Shown piece by piece: positions 46,962-55,579 of a DNA stretch of 64,000 nucleotides; the first letter of the stretch is position 1, and every line of letters starts with the position of its first letter. The notes beneath the pieces are model-generated. The model saw only the letters and a program-made list of their open reading frames with translations. It did not search any database and was not told the origin of the DNA. The stretch is from Salinispora oceanensis (GTDB lineage: Bacteria > Actinomycetota > Actinomycetes > Mycobacteriales > Micromonosporaceae), in assembly GCF_000383575.1 (NCBI RefSeq), contig NZ_KB911579.1:1355775-1419774 (forward strand). Reading direction: 5' to 3'. The translations under genes were made by a program, and so were the position numbers.

Positions 46962-47123
46962 GACGGCGGTTCCTCCGGGTCGACAGGGTGACCTGGCCGC
47001 CCGGCCACCCAGGTCGGGTACCGGCTGTGCCTCGGCGCGGCGCGAGAGCGCACGGATCGACCAGCCTAGCCCGTCCAGCCGCTCCCATCGACGGATTTTC
47101 TCCTGGTAGCTCAGGTAGCACCC

Positions 47124-49874
47124 TCAATCTGCACTCAGGAAAGTGGCGATCGATTTGCTCCGAATAGCCTGGACCGGCAGGAGTGCGGCAACAGCAGAAA
47201 TAGCGATGCCCATGGCTCCGGCGGCGACGCTGACACCAGCTAGGCGGCCGAGCCCCTCACCTCCGGTCAAGCCGAGCGCCAGGGCCAGTCCGACCACAAC
47301 CCCTGCGACCGCCCCAATGAATCCGAGTAGCGCCCCCTCCGACACGACAAGCGTCGTAAGCGCACGTTTACTCCAACCCATCGCCTCCAAGGTCGCGAAC
47401 TCCGACACCCGGTCCCGCACATTTAGGTACGTCACGTCCATGACCGCCATTACCGCGAGGAGCAGCATGGCGGCGACTGCGACAACATCCGGCTTTCGAA
47501 CCTGGACGGCAATAGCATCCCCTAACAAGCTGCCCACCAAAGTGCCCTCAAAAGCCCAGGTTATCGACAGCAAGAGAGTGAGAGAAGCTATCGCCACAGC
47601 GAGTGCTCCAGCACCGAGGAAGGTGCGTCCGGGAACGCGTCGAACGTTGGCGACGACAAGGCCGAGAATCCCGAATCGGAGGTGACCACGCGGACCATCG
47701 GACACCGGCGGACGTACCGCCGCCAACGGGTCGGAGCGGGCTGCGACACTGGCCGGCACGAGGCCGGAGAGCACGGACACGATCATCGCGACCGGGACCG
47801 CCAGGAGCGCCCTGGGCCAAGAGACATCAATGTCCAGTCCGGCACCCACGAGCCGAGATGCCACCACTCCGAGTAAGCCGGCGAGAAAGCCCAGGAAGAC
47901 GAGCTCGCCCAGTATTACTCCGAAGAGCTGATTTCGGCTCCAACCCATGCAGGCCAGTACACCCAGCTCGGCACGTCGCACTCGAACTGCGGCCGCCGAC
48001 GCGTTCCAGATGAACAGCCCACAGACCGTCAGCACGAGGACAAAGATGATCAGCGATTTCCGCTCAACGGCGTCCTTGATGACGACAGCAACGCCCTTTT
48101 TTGTCCACCATTCCTTTAGCTTCAACTCTGGACGGCCAAGCTCCCCCGCGGGAAGGACAACTGTTTGTCCGGATGGCGATGCGCCCAGGGTCACATCGAC
48201 CGTCAACCCGGTGCTCTCGGCAATACTTTCCGCCACAACCCTTACTCGTTCACGCGAGACATCGTCAATTCCCTCGACACCTGCCACCCTGATGCGGATC
48301 GCCGACACGGGTCCGTTTTCTGGCGCGCGTCCATAGGCTCCCTGAAACCCGGTAGCCGCGTCGAGCGTGGTCAGGAGGAGCGGTGGTTGTTGCAGATAGC
48401 CGGCCGGGTTACCAGACGGAAGCAGTGCCTGATCTTGGAGAAGCTCCCGTGTTTGTTCGTCGGCCCCGGAAAGACTCGGGACCTGGTAGGCGGCGAGTGG
48501 CACCTCCGCCAAAGCCGAAAACGACTCGATTTTGGTCGGATCGAAGCGTCCCGCGAGGATAAGGTTCGCCGCATCGGACGGGCCCTTACCTGGTTGAAGG
48601 CGATGACTTTCCATGGACCGGAAGTTCACATCGCCCGCAGTAGCGGGCGCTTTGCCGAGATAACTGTTTTGGGAAGCTTTCCAGACGTCGGGTGGTACGT
48701 CTTGTTCGCGCGGTACGAGGGTGCCATCCGAGGAGATGGAGTGTTCGGTCGGACTTGCCGTCCAGTAAGAGAGGAGTTGAGTATTGCCGCCCGCACTGCC
48801 CAAATTCTGTAGTAGATAGTTCGTGGCATCTGCGCTGTCCATGGTGACGGTCGCAACCGTCTCTCCCGGCGCCGTGTCCGCGAAGCTGCCGAGGGAAGCC
48901 GGATTCTCGAGGCTGCCGGGAAACTGCTCGGCCGTAGCATCCGGTAGTCGCTCTATCTTCGCTACGACCTCTTGATCAACGAAGGGCCGATTTGCGGCAA
49001 TTACCGGTACCGGGTGACCGAGTTGTTCACCCTGATCGCTCACATCAATCGAGGACAGATAGTCACCGGACACCATTGCCCGGTCCAGTCCAACGAGATC
49101 AGCTTCCGCCTGGGGGTCGATTGCTGCCATGACATAAGGGACCCGCCATTCCAGAAAGAACGCCTTCTTCCCTGCCGCGTAGCTCCTACTGTCGGCTGTC
49201 AGGGAATAGCATTGCGCCCGTTCTACCAATTGCATTGGCGACGTCCGTAGTAACGGGGGGACCACCCCGAACTGTTCACCACAAAGCCCCATCCGCGCAC
49301 CCGAGGACGTGATCTCGTCGAGGGCGCTTCCGGAAACCGCACCACCCGAGGGAACAGTGAATACGTCCTTGTGCTCCACAGGGTTCGGTGTGAAGTAGAC
49401 GTACGACGGTTCGCCCTGACCAACCTGACTCAGCCCCCTGTCGGTACGCCAGTCCAGCGTAATCCGATAAGCCGACCGCTCATCATCCGGCACCACCTGA
49501 CCAAGGTCGATGGGGACTCGCAGGTCAGGCATACCGATACCAAGCATTGCGATAGGTGCGGCGACTTCGACGCCGGGGGTCCGTCGTACAGCCTCAAGCT
49601 GCGCCATGTTGATACCCGGCTCGGTATCCGAAATGAAGTTCGGGCGCACCAGGCCTGCCGAGCTCTCGATACCGGTGCCCGCGCCCCTCGGCCGGACAAG
49701 GATGTCGTACGCGGCACGCGCATTTGTGGCTACTGTGTCGGTCACATCGAGGCGGGAGGTCTCGGCCGTCTCGGTGAGCACGATGAAGCTGGTAACCGCG
49801 ACCACCAAGCCCGCCCCCAGCGCAGCAGACCGGGTCCAGCGTCGCACAATCTGAGCCCAAATAATGCGAACCAT
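47124..49874 (-). CDS. FtsX/MacB-type ABC transporter permease (orphan)
   Basis: A 916-aa membrane protein: N-terminal helix (SAALGAGLVVAVTSFIVLTE), a large extracytoplasmic region of about 550 residues, three helices (LIIFVLVLTVCGLFIWNASA onward), a linker, then a further single helix and a final three-helix FtsX block (GALLGFIGAVAGVVVGLALALG). This is the two-FtsX-domain layout of lipoprotein or antimicrobial-peptide exporters. No ATP-binding gene is adjacent, which is unusual. Codon use and base composition are visibly AT-richer than in neighbouring genes, a sign of transfer. The ATG at 49874 lacks a clear ribosome binding site. The substrate is unknown. Confidence 0.8.
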   Translation of the reverse strand: MVRIIWAQIVRRWTRSAALGAGLVVAVTSFIVLTETAETSRLDVTDTVATNARAAYDILVRPRGAGTGIESSAGLVRPNFISDTEPGINMAQLEAVRRTPGVEVAAPIAMLGIGMPDLRVPIDLGQVVPDDERSAYRITLDWRTDRGLSQVGQGEPSYVYFTPNPVEHKDVFTVPSGGAVSGSALDEITSSGARMGLCGEQFGVVPPLLRTSPMQLVERAQCYSLTADSRSYAAGKKAFFLEWRVPYVMAAIDPQAEADLVGLDRAMVSGDYLSSIDVSDQGEQLGHPVPVIAANRPFVDQEVVAKIERLPDATAEQFPGSLENPASLGSFADTAPGETVATVTMDSADATNYLLQNLGSAGGNTQLLSYWTASPTEHSISSDGTLVPREQDVPPDVWKASQNSYLGKAPATAGDVNFRSMESHRLQPGKGPSDAANLILAGRFDPTKIESFSALAEVPLAAYQVPSLSGADEQTRELLQDQALLPSGNPAGYLQQPPLLLTTLDAATGFQGAYGRAPENGPVSAIRIRVAGVEGIDDVSRERVRVVAESIAESTGLTVDVTLGASPSGQTVVLPAGELGRPELKLKEWWTKKGVAVVIKDAVERKSLIIFVLVLTVCGLFIWNASAAAVRVRRAELGVLACMGWSRNQLFGVILGELVFLGFLAGLLGVVASRLVGAGLDIDVSWPRALLAVPVAMIVSVLSGLVPASVAARSDPLAAVRPPVSDGPRGHLRFGILGLVVANVRRVPGRTFLGAGALAVAIASLTLLLSITWAFEGTLVGSLLGDAIAVQVRKPDVVAVAAMLLLAVMAVMDVTYLNVRDRVSEFATLEAMGWSKRALTTLVVSEGALLGFIGAVAGVVVGLALALGLTGGEGLGRLAGVSVAAGAMGIAISAVAALLPVQAIRSKSIATFLSAD

Positions 49875-50040
49875 GATATCCAATCTGTTTGAAACGCCGG
49901 TGGAGCGCACCACCCAGCAAACCGGCCGGGCCTACGGGAGATGGGACCGGCCGGCTCAGACCCCGGTACATAAAGCCGAGAAACAGAAGCCCGTTGGACC
50001 AGATTGACCACCCGACAGAACGGCAGGCCGACCGCGCTCT

Positions 50041-50069
50041 ACTTTAGTCTGTCGATGCAACAGATGCAA
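50041..50069 (-). promoter_or_regulatory. Candidate promoter for the FtsX-type permease
   Basis: On the minus strand, TTGCAT (50064-50069) and TAAAGT (50041-50046) are 17 bp apart, a good -35/-10 pair. The leader to the permease ATG would be about 160 nt. A second TTGCAT lies inside the spacer. Confidence 0.45.
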
Positions 50070-50104
50070 GCAGTGGCATGGTTCACAATCTTGCGCATCG
50101 GGTA

Positions 50105-50335
50105 TTAGTTGTGCCGACAGGGCACTGCGCAGTCGACTGAAGGGTGACTGGCAGGGTATGGCGGCGATTCAGTCAGGTCGATTTCATGAAGTGTCGAAGA
50201 GCGAGACTCAACCCGCGTGACCAGACGGTCCAATGAAGCCGCAGCCTCGGCCACACCAAAGTCAGCCGGCGTCTCCGCGGATTCGGGGTCATCCAGGCCG
50301 CGCAACAACCACATCAGGCTCCCATCTATCTTCAC
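50105..50335 (-). CDS. Small hypothetical protein
   Basis: A 76-aa ORF with GTG start (50335) and GGAGG three bases upstream, closer than usual. The first part is acidic and helical (GLDDPESAETPADFGVAEAA), then the sequence ends in SVDCAVPCRHN with the only two Cys. It sits between the sigma-factor module and the permease. The leader-like acidic part with a short Cys-containing end looks superficially like a peptide precursor, but no maturation enzyme adjoins it. It may also be noncoding. Confidence 0.35.
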   Translation of the reverse strand: MKIDGSLMWLLRGLDDPESAETPADFGVAEAAASLDRLVTRVESRSSTLHEIDLTESPPYPASHPSVDCAVPCRHN

Positions 50336-50388
50336 AATCCTCCAACCGGCAAAGACACCTCACCGGGCTGCCGGATGTAGCGCCGCAC

Positions 50389-51324
50389 CTACCCGCTACT
50401 GGTCCAACGTTCGGCGGGCCGGCAGTCGGCGGCCAGCGCCGGCTCGAGCTTCGGCTCGTCCTCGCCGGTCGTCGGGGGGTAGACGATCTGGCCGGATGGG
50501 TCGACGTAGCAGTGCTCGAGCCCCCTGTCCCCCTGGAACAGCAGCCGACGGTCGATCTCGTTTCGGTCGGCGTCGTAGCTAACCAACTCGGCGTTCTGAT
50601 TAACCTCGGCACCCTTGGTGACCAGCCCAAAGACCCCGGAGGCGAGCCGGGAGGTGGTCGACCCGCCGTCGCCATGCTCGAGGACGAGGCGATGCACGCG
50701 GGCGCTGATCCGGCCGCTCACGGTCACGTCGCCGCCGTCGGGTTCAGTCGAGCCGAGACTGAGCCACTGCACCGGACCGGGCAACCAGTCCCGTTGCGGC
50801 CAGTGCGCAGCGCCGCCGAGGCCCCCGGTGGGCTCTCGTCCAGCCCGGAGCCGAACGTCGCAGGTGAGGTAACCCGCCTCCGTCAGGAAGAGCAGGGCGG
50901 CCGTGTCGTCCCGTTGGGCGGCGACCGCCAGGTCATCCACTGTCACCGCCGGCCAGGAAGCCCCGTCCGGCTGGCCTCCTCCGCTGGCGTCGCCGCGTTC
51001 GGCTGAATTCTCGGTGTGCAACGGCTCCTGCGCATTCCAATCCAGACACTGCTCGACCGACCTGTGCAACGTCGGGCTCAGCTCGCTTGGACCCATCGCC
51101 ACCAGTTCGAACCCACCGGAGGGCTCTGCTCCGGGTAGGCCCGGCCTGGCAACGAGTAGGACCGCGCTGACAGCCACGACCGCCGTGGCCGCCACGACGG
51201 CGACCCGCAGCCGAGTCGGACGCCGGAGCGGCCGGCTGATCGTGCTGAGCAACTCGGCGCGCATCCGGGTCACTTGCCGGGCGGGCAGATCCCGCTCGGG
51301 GGGCGGGTCGAAGAACTCGGTCAT
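50389..51324 (-). CDS. Sigma-factor-associated single-pass membrane protein
   Basis: A 311-aa protein, not a member of an anti-sigma family that I recognise. Residues 1-40 are cytoplasmic and basic (MTEFFDPPPERDLPARQV), followed by one membrane helix (LRVAVVAATAVVAVSAVLLVA); the remaining 250 residues face outward. Its ATG (51324) overlaps the stop of the sigma factor gene (TGATG), so the two are translated together. Such coupling is the usual arrangement of ECF sigma factors with their membrane-bound regulators. The role as anti-sigma is inference. Confidence 0.75.
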   Translation of the reverse strand: MTEFFDPPPERDLPARQVTRMRAELLSTISRPLRRPTRLRVAVVAATAVVAVSAVLLVARPGLPGAEPSGGFELVAMGPSELSPTLHRSVEQCLDWNAQEPLHTENSAERGDASGGGQPDGASWPAVTVDDLAVAAQRDDTAALLFLTEAGYLTCDVRLRAGREPTGGLGGAAHWPQRDWLPGPVQWLSLGSTEPDGGDVTVSGRISARVHRLVLEHGDGGSTTSRLASGVFGLVTKGAEVNQNAELVSYDADRNEIDRRLLFQGDRGLEHCYVDPSGQIVYPPTTGEDEPKLEPALAADCRPAERWTSSG

Positions 51325-51902
51325 CACTGCTCCTGCCTGTTGTCGGTGCTGAATATCCGGGCCAGCCGGGCCCGGGCGCGACTCACCCGGGAACGGAGCG
51401 CGACCTCGCTGATCCCGAGCACGGCCGCGGCCTCGGCGTAGGGAACGCCGGACCACAGACACAGGGCGACCGCCTCCCGCTCTGCGCGAGGCAGCCGGCG
51501 GACCGCCGAAAGGACCGAGGCCATCCGACGTTCGTCGTCCAGCCGCCCGGCGACCTCGTCGGCGGGGTCGGCGTGGGCCTCCCACTCCTGCGGCACCCGG
51601 CGCAGCAACGCCCGCCATCGCCGGGCGGAGCGCCATTCGGTACGGGCGGTGTTGGTCGCCACCACCAGCAGCCAGGGCAGGGCGGAACCGTCAACCAGAC
51701 GGGCCTCGCCGCGCCGACGCCAGGCCACCAGGAACGTCGCCTGGGTGATGTCCTCCGCGACCGACCAGGAGCCGCAGAGCCGGAAGGCATGGTTGTAGAC
51801 CGCACGGGCGTACCGCTCGAACAGCTGACCGAACGCGGCCTCGTCGCCGCCGGCCAACGCCGACCAGAGTTCCTGGTCCGATGGGTGCAATCGGGTTGTC
51901 AC
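51324..51902 (-). CDS. ECF-type RNA polymerase sigma factor
   Basis: A 192-aa sigma-70 family protein. Region 2 includes LFERYARAVYNHAFRLCGSW and AEDITQATFLVAWRR; region 4 includes LPRAEREAVALCLWSGVPYA and VLGISEVALRSRVSRARARL. GTG at 51902 (MTTRLHPSDQEL) agrees with the usual N-terminus of this group; an in-frame ATG at 51938 would add 12 residues. Downstream, a membrane protein is translationally coupled to it. A fragment of a second sigma factor gene lies at about 53840. Confidence 0.9.
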   Translation of the reverse strand: MTTRLHPSDQELWSALAGGDEAAFGQLFERYARAVYNHAFRLCGSWSVAEDITQATFLVAWRRRGEARLVDGSALPWLLVVATNTARTEWRSARRWRALLRRVPQEWEAHADPADEVAGRLDDERRMASVLSAVRRLPRAEREAVALCLWSGVPYAEAAAVLGISEVALRSRVSRARARLARIFSTDNRQEQ

Positions 51903-52063
51903 ACCTAACCCTGTCCGGCCGGACCGATCTTGTTGCATGCACGGTCGGGCTGGGTGGCTCTCCCCCGCTGCGGGGCGCAGTCCGACGCACGCGGGTGAGG
52001 GCGCGTACCGGGGTCTCGTCTGGCAGCCGCCGCTGCCGATCAGAAGCCGCCGAAGCGCATTCT

Positions 52064-53359
52064 TTAGAAGCCGAAGGGTTGGGCGGAGAGCAGGACCTCG
52101 GTCCAGCCGGAATCGGTCACCCTGCCCTGCCCGTGCAGGTCGCTGCCGTTGTTGTCGTACGGGTTCCGGTCGCCGTATCGGTGCAGGGCGCCATCGCTGG
52201 TACGGCCGTAGTAGATACCGGCGCCGGGAGACAGCAGGTGGGTGATGTCCTGCCCGGTGCTCGACTTGAGCTCGCCGGACTCCCAGTTACCCACTCCATT
52301 AAGTTTGTACGACATCAATCGGTCATCCGAATCCGTACCGAGGATCCAGTCCGGCCCAGTCGTGGTCAGCGTCTTGAGGGTGAAGCCACTGCCGACCGTC
52401 ACCCAATTGACGGTCTCACTACCAGTCGGCTTCGTCGCGGTCACGGCGTGGCGCTGCAACACTCCCTCCGAAGTGAGCCCATACAGGCCCCCGGCACCGT
52501 CATAGGAAAGATGGGTGTGCGTCCATCCGCCACCAAAAATCTTCACCGGCGGATCGAACACCAACGACGCGTCGCTCGTGACCACATCAACCCGGTACAG
52601 GTCACCCTCCGTCGAGGTCAACAGAATTGTGTTGAAGTTCAGCGTCGCCATCGCCCTCGGCGTGAAACCCAACGTCGCACTCGACGTCAAAGCCTTCAAG
52701 AACCGACCTGAACCCGACTCGACCAACGAATAGGTCAGCCTACCGTCCGGCAGGATCCCGTAGATGGAAATATCGCCACAGTTAGCACTAACGGCATGGA
52801 CCGGTGGCGACAGCGGCTCCCCCGGGGGAAAACCGTCCGTCGTGATCTCCGAGCGGATGCCGTTGAAGTAGGCCTCTACCTTGGCGCCTTCGTGCCGCTG
52901 CTCGTGATGCAGATGAGGGGCGCCTGAGTTGCCGGTGCTGCCCACCTTGCCGAGCAGTTGCCCCTGCCGGACCCATTGTCCGGTGTAGACCACCGGGGGT
53001 GACTCCATGTGCAGGTAGAGCGACTCCCAACCCTCGCCGTGGTTGAGCTCGACGTGCCAGCCACCGCCACCGTCCCAACCAGCATACGAGACGGTGCCGG
53101 CGGCGGCGGCGAGAAGAGGTCGGCCGGCCGTATTGCCACTGTTCGCGAACATGTCGACGTCGTAGTCGTCATGACCGCGATAAGTGGAGATCTGCCAGGA
53201 TTCGCCACACGGGAATGGCAGCTGGAAGGAAGGCCGCCCACCGGCGGCCCGAGCCTCGGCCGGACGTGCTGCCTCGACCACCACAGCACCGTTTACGGCG
53301 AGGGCCAGTGCGGCCAACGCCGCCGGGAGGGAGCGACGTATTCCAGTTTTCGAGAACAT
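52064..53359 (-). CDS. Secreted M23 peptidase with a tachylectin-like propeller
   Basis: A 431-aa exported protein. Residues 1-39 are a signal peptide (SLPAALAALALAVNGAVVVE). The M23/lysostaphin-type domain (about 45-170) has its zinc ligands H63/D67 in GHDDYDVD and HxH at H149-H151 in GAPHLHHEQRHEG, with H117 in YLHM. About residues 190-430 form a tachylectin-2-like beta-propeller (repeated ILPDGRL, TSEGDLYRVD, LYGLTSEGVLQRH, YYGRTSDGALHRYGD), which would bind N-acetylated sugars. Together, a peptidoglycan endopeptidase with a sugar-binding module. ATG at 53359 is chosen for the signal peptide; just upstream lies a decayed copy of its own propeller. Confidence 0.85.
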   Translation of the reverse strand: MFSKTGIRRSLPAALAALALAVNGAVVVEAARPAEARAAGGRPSFQLPFPCGESWQISTYRGHDDYDVDMFANSGNTAGRPLLAAAAGTVSYAGWDGGGGWHVELNHGEGWESLYLHMESPPVVYTGQWVRQGQLLGKVGSTGNSGAPHLHHEQRHEGAKVEAYFNGIRSEITTDGFPPGEPLSPPVHAVSANCGDISIYGILPDGRLTYSLVESGSGRFLKALTSSATLGFTPRAMATLNFNTILLTSTEGDLYRVDVVTSDASLVFDPPVKIFGGGWTHTHLSYDGAGGLYGLTSEGVLQRHAVTATKPTGSETVNWVTVGSGFTLKTLTTTGPDWILGTDSDDRLMSYKLNGVGNWESGELKSSTGQDITHLLSPGAGIYYGRTSDGALHRYGDRNPYDNNGSDLHGQGRVTDSGWTEVLLSAQPFGF

Positions 53360-53384
53360 GGGTCTACAGACTCCCGGCATCGTT

Positions 53385-53640
53385 ATTGGAAAGATGAGTG
53401 TGCGTCCATCCGCCACCAAGAATCTTCACCGGCGGATTGAAACCAACGACGCATCATTCGAGACCACATCAACCCGATGCAGGTCACCCTCCGTCGAGGT
53501 CAACAGAATCGGTTGAAGTCCGCGTCGCCATCACCTTCGGTGTGAACCCCAATGTCGCGCCCGACGTCACAACCTCCGAAACTGGCCCGAGTCCCCCTCG
53601 ATGGCCGAGTACGAAAGCCTGCCGTCTGACAACACCGACA
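53385..53640 (-). pseudogene. Relic of a second M23/propeller gene
   Basis: About 250 bp that align with 52502-52750, the propeller part of the intact M23 gene. Long stretches match exactly or nearly so (GTGTGCGTCCATCCGCCACC; AGGTCACCCTCCGTCGAGGT), with small deletions that break the frame. Only this part remains; the M23 domain and the 3' end are gone. Same orientation as the intact gene and directly upstream of it, so a tandem duplicate that decayed. Confidence 0.75.
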
Positions 53641-53837
53641 CCACTGACGGCCAGCTGGCTTCAACGATGATCTCCGCGTCGCCCACCTGTTTATGGTAGC
53701 GATCTGGGTCCGCCGAGAACCTGCACAGCCTGACATACCTCACCCGACCGGGGCAGTCAGCCAGGCGTTAGTCGGAGACAGGTCGAGCATTTGTTCAGGG
53801 ACGCATTGGCGGCTCACGTGGGGGTCCAGCCGCTGCG

Positions 53838-53910
53838 AAACCACCAGCAGCCAGGGCAGCGCGGAAGCCCGAGTCACCTCTTGGCGTTGACGTTCGCCCA
53901 TTTCCCTCCA
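53838..53910 (-). pseudogene. Fragment of a sigma factor gene
   Basis: ACCACCAGCAGCCAGGGCAG matches the intact sigma gene at about 51660 except for one later base, and the translation ALPWLLVV is the shared region-2-to-4 linker motif. Similarity fades on both sides. Upstream of the M23 relic, it suggests that a whole sigma/M23 module was once duplicated. Confidence 0.45.
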
Positions 53911-53983
53911 GACGGGCTGCGGCAGTGTCATCATGCGGGTCGGGGTCGTGCCACCGTGGCCGGCCCGGACGAGAGGGGTCGAC

Positions 53984-54742
53984 GTGGGCATCGTTCCGGC
54001 GGGCACCCCCTGCTGGGCCGACCTGGCCACGCCGGACCTCGACGACGCGCGCCGCTTCTACCCGGAGCTGTTCGGCTGGACCGGCCGGATCACGCCCGAG
54101 CCCGAGTCGGACGGCTACACCGACTTCCTCCGCCACGGCCAGGCGGTGGCGGGTGCTGGGCCACCGGCCATTCCGGAGCAGGTGCCGATCTGGTCGATCT
54201 ACGTGGCCGCCGACGACGCCGACCTGGTGGCCGCACGGGTCGAGGAGGCCGGCGGACAGTTGGTGGTGCCCCCCTTCGACGTGTTCAACCGGGGCCGGAT
54301 GGCGGTGTTAAGCGACCCGGCGGGCGCGACGCTGTGTGTGTGGCAGCCGTTGACGATGCCCGGCGGCGAGGTCTTCGGAGTACCGGGGGCGATGAGCTGG
54401 ACCGAACTGGTCACCCCGGATCCGGAGGGCGCGAAGGTCTTCTACGAGCTGGTCTTCGGCTGGCAGCCGGACGAGCCGTCAACCGGTTCGACGGGGCACA
54501 CCGGCTGGCGCCTCGGCAGCCAGATCGTCGCCGGGATGACCACGCCGCTCGGCGACTTCCCGGCCGGCGCACCCGCGTACTGGTCGGTGTACTTCGGGGT
54601 GGCGGACGTGGACGCGACCGCCGCCCGGGCCGCCGCCCTGGGCGGGGCGATCCTGGTGCCGCCCCGCGACACCGCAGCCGGTCGCTGCACGGCGCTGCGC
54701 GACCCACAGGGCGCCCTCTTCAACGCGATCACCCCGCCCTGA
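53984..54742 (+). CDS. Two-domain VOC-superfamily (glyoxalase-like) protein
   Basis: A 252-aa protein with two vicinal-oxygen-chelate domains. The first starts WADLATPDLDDARRFYPELF and ends FDVFNRGRMAVLSDPAGA; the second starts WTELVTPDPEGAKVFYELVF and ends RDTAAGRCTALRDPQGALF. Relatives such as hydroxylase CFP30B of mycobacteria are annotated from this family; metal ligands and substrate cannot be fixed here. GTG at 53984 follows GAGAGGGG; upstream in-frame starts would run into the sigma relic. Convergent with btuD. Confidence 0.85.
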   Translation: MGIVPAGTPCWADLATPDLDDARRFYPELFGWTGRITPEPESDGYTDFLRHGQAVAGAGPPAIPEQVPIWSIYVAADDADLVAARVEEAGGQLVVPPFDVFNRGRMAVLSDPAGATLCVWQPLTMPGGEVFGVPGAMSWTELVTPDPEGAKVFYELVFGWQPDEPSTGSTGHTGWRLGSQIVAGMTTPLGDFPAGAPAYWSVYFGVADVDATAARAAALGGAILVPPRDTAAGRCTALRDPQGALFNAITPP

Positions 54743-54769
54743 CCTCCAGCATCCCTGCCCGGGCGGCGG

Positions 54770-55579
54770 TCAGCACCGGCCCAGCACCCCGTCGGACGCG
54801 GAGGCGGGGCGGACGGGTACCACCAGCGGGCCGTGCTCACCGTCGATCACCTTCACGGTGGCGCGGTAGTGGCGAGCCAGCAGCTCCGTCGTGAGCACCT
54901 CCCGGGGGCTGCCGGCGGCGGCGACGTGACCGTCCGCGAGGAGCACCATCCGGTCGGCGTACTCGCCGGCGATGGAGAGATCGTGCATGGTCGCGACCAC
55001 GGTCAGGCCATGCGCCCGGCGGAGCTGGTCGACCAGTTCGAGGACGTCCTGTTGGTGGCCGATGTCCAGCGCACTGGTCGGTTCGTCGAGCAGCAGCAGG
55101 GTGGCCCCCTGGGCGAAGGCTCGGGCCAGGAAGACCCGCTGCCGCTCGCCACCGGAGAGGGTGGCCAGTTCCCGGCTTTGGAATCCGGTGAGGTCCAGCC
55201 GGTCCAGGACGTCGTGTGCGGCGGCCAGGTCGGCGGGGGACTCCCGGCCCAGCGGCGCGATGTACGGGGTGCGGCCGAGCAGCACGTAGTCCAGGACCGA
55301 CATCCCGGCCGGCACCACCGGCGACTGGGCCATGGTCGCCACCACCCGGGCCCGCTCCCGGCGACGCAGCTGCTGGAGCGGCGTACCGAAGAGGGAGACC
55401 GCGCCCGCGGTGGGCAGCAGGCCGCCGACGGCGCGCAGCAGCGTCGACTTGCCGGCACCGTTCGGGCCGATCACGGTCACCCACTCGCCGGCGGCGACGC
55501 TCAGGTCGACCCCGGTCAGGATGGGTACACCGGCCAGCCGGACCCGCAGGTCGCGTACCGCCACCGCCGGTGCGCTCAT
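54770..55579 (-). CDS. btuD: Cobalamin ABC transporter, ATP-binding protein
   Basis: A 269-aa ABC ATPase of the FecE/BtuD type. Walker A is GPNGAGKS (38-45), the signature LSGGERQRVFLARA, Walker B LLLLDEPTSALD, and the H-loop in VVATMHDLS. ATG at 55579 overlaps the permease stop by 4 nt. Substrate assignment to cobalamin comes from the riboswitch that leads the operon, since BtuD, FecE and heme ATPases are very similar. Confidence 0.9.
   Translation of the reverse strand: MSAPAVAVRDLRVRLAGVPILTGVDLSVAAGEWVTVIGPNGAGKSTLLRAVGGLLPTAGAVSLFGTPLQQLRRRERARVVATMAQSPVVPAGMSVLDYVLLGRTPYIAPLGRESPADLAAAHDVLDRLDLTGFQSRELATLSGGERQRVFLARAFAQGATLLLLDEPTSALDIGHQQDVLELVDQLRRAHGLTVVATMHDLSIAGEYADRMVLLADGHVAAAGSPREVLTTELLARHYRATVKVIDGEHGPLVVPVRPASASDGVLGRC

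Noticed and set aside
46962..47123. Rifamycin-associated element before the HelD-like gene
   Set aside because: The GGGGCTTGCGGCAAG-type inverted repeat is absent.
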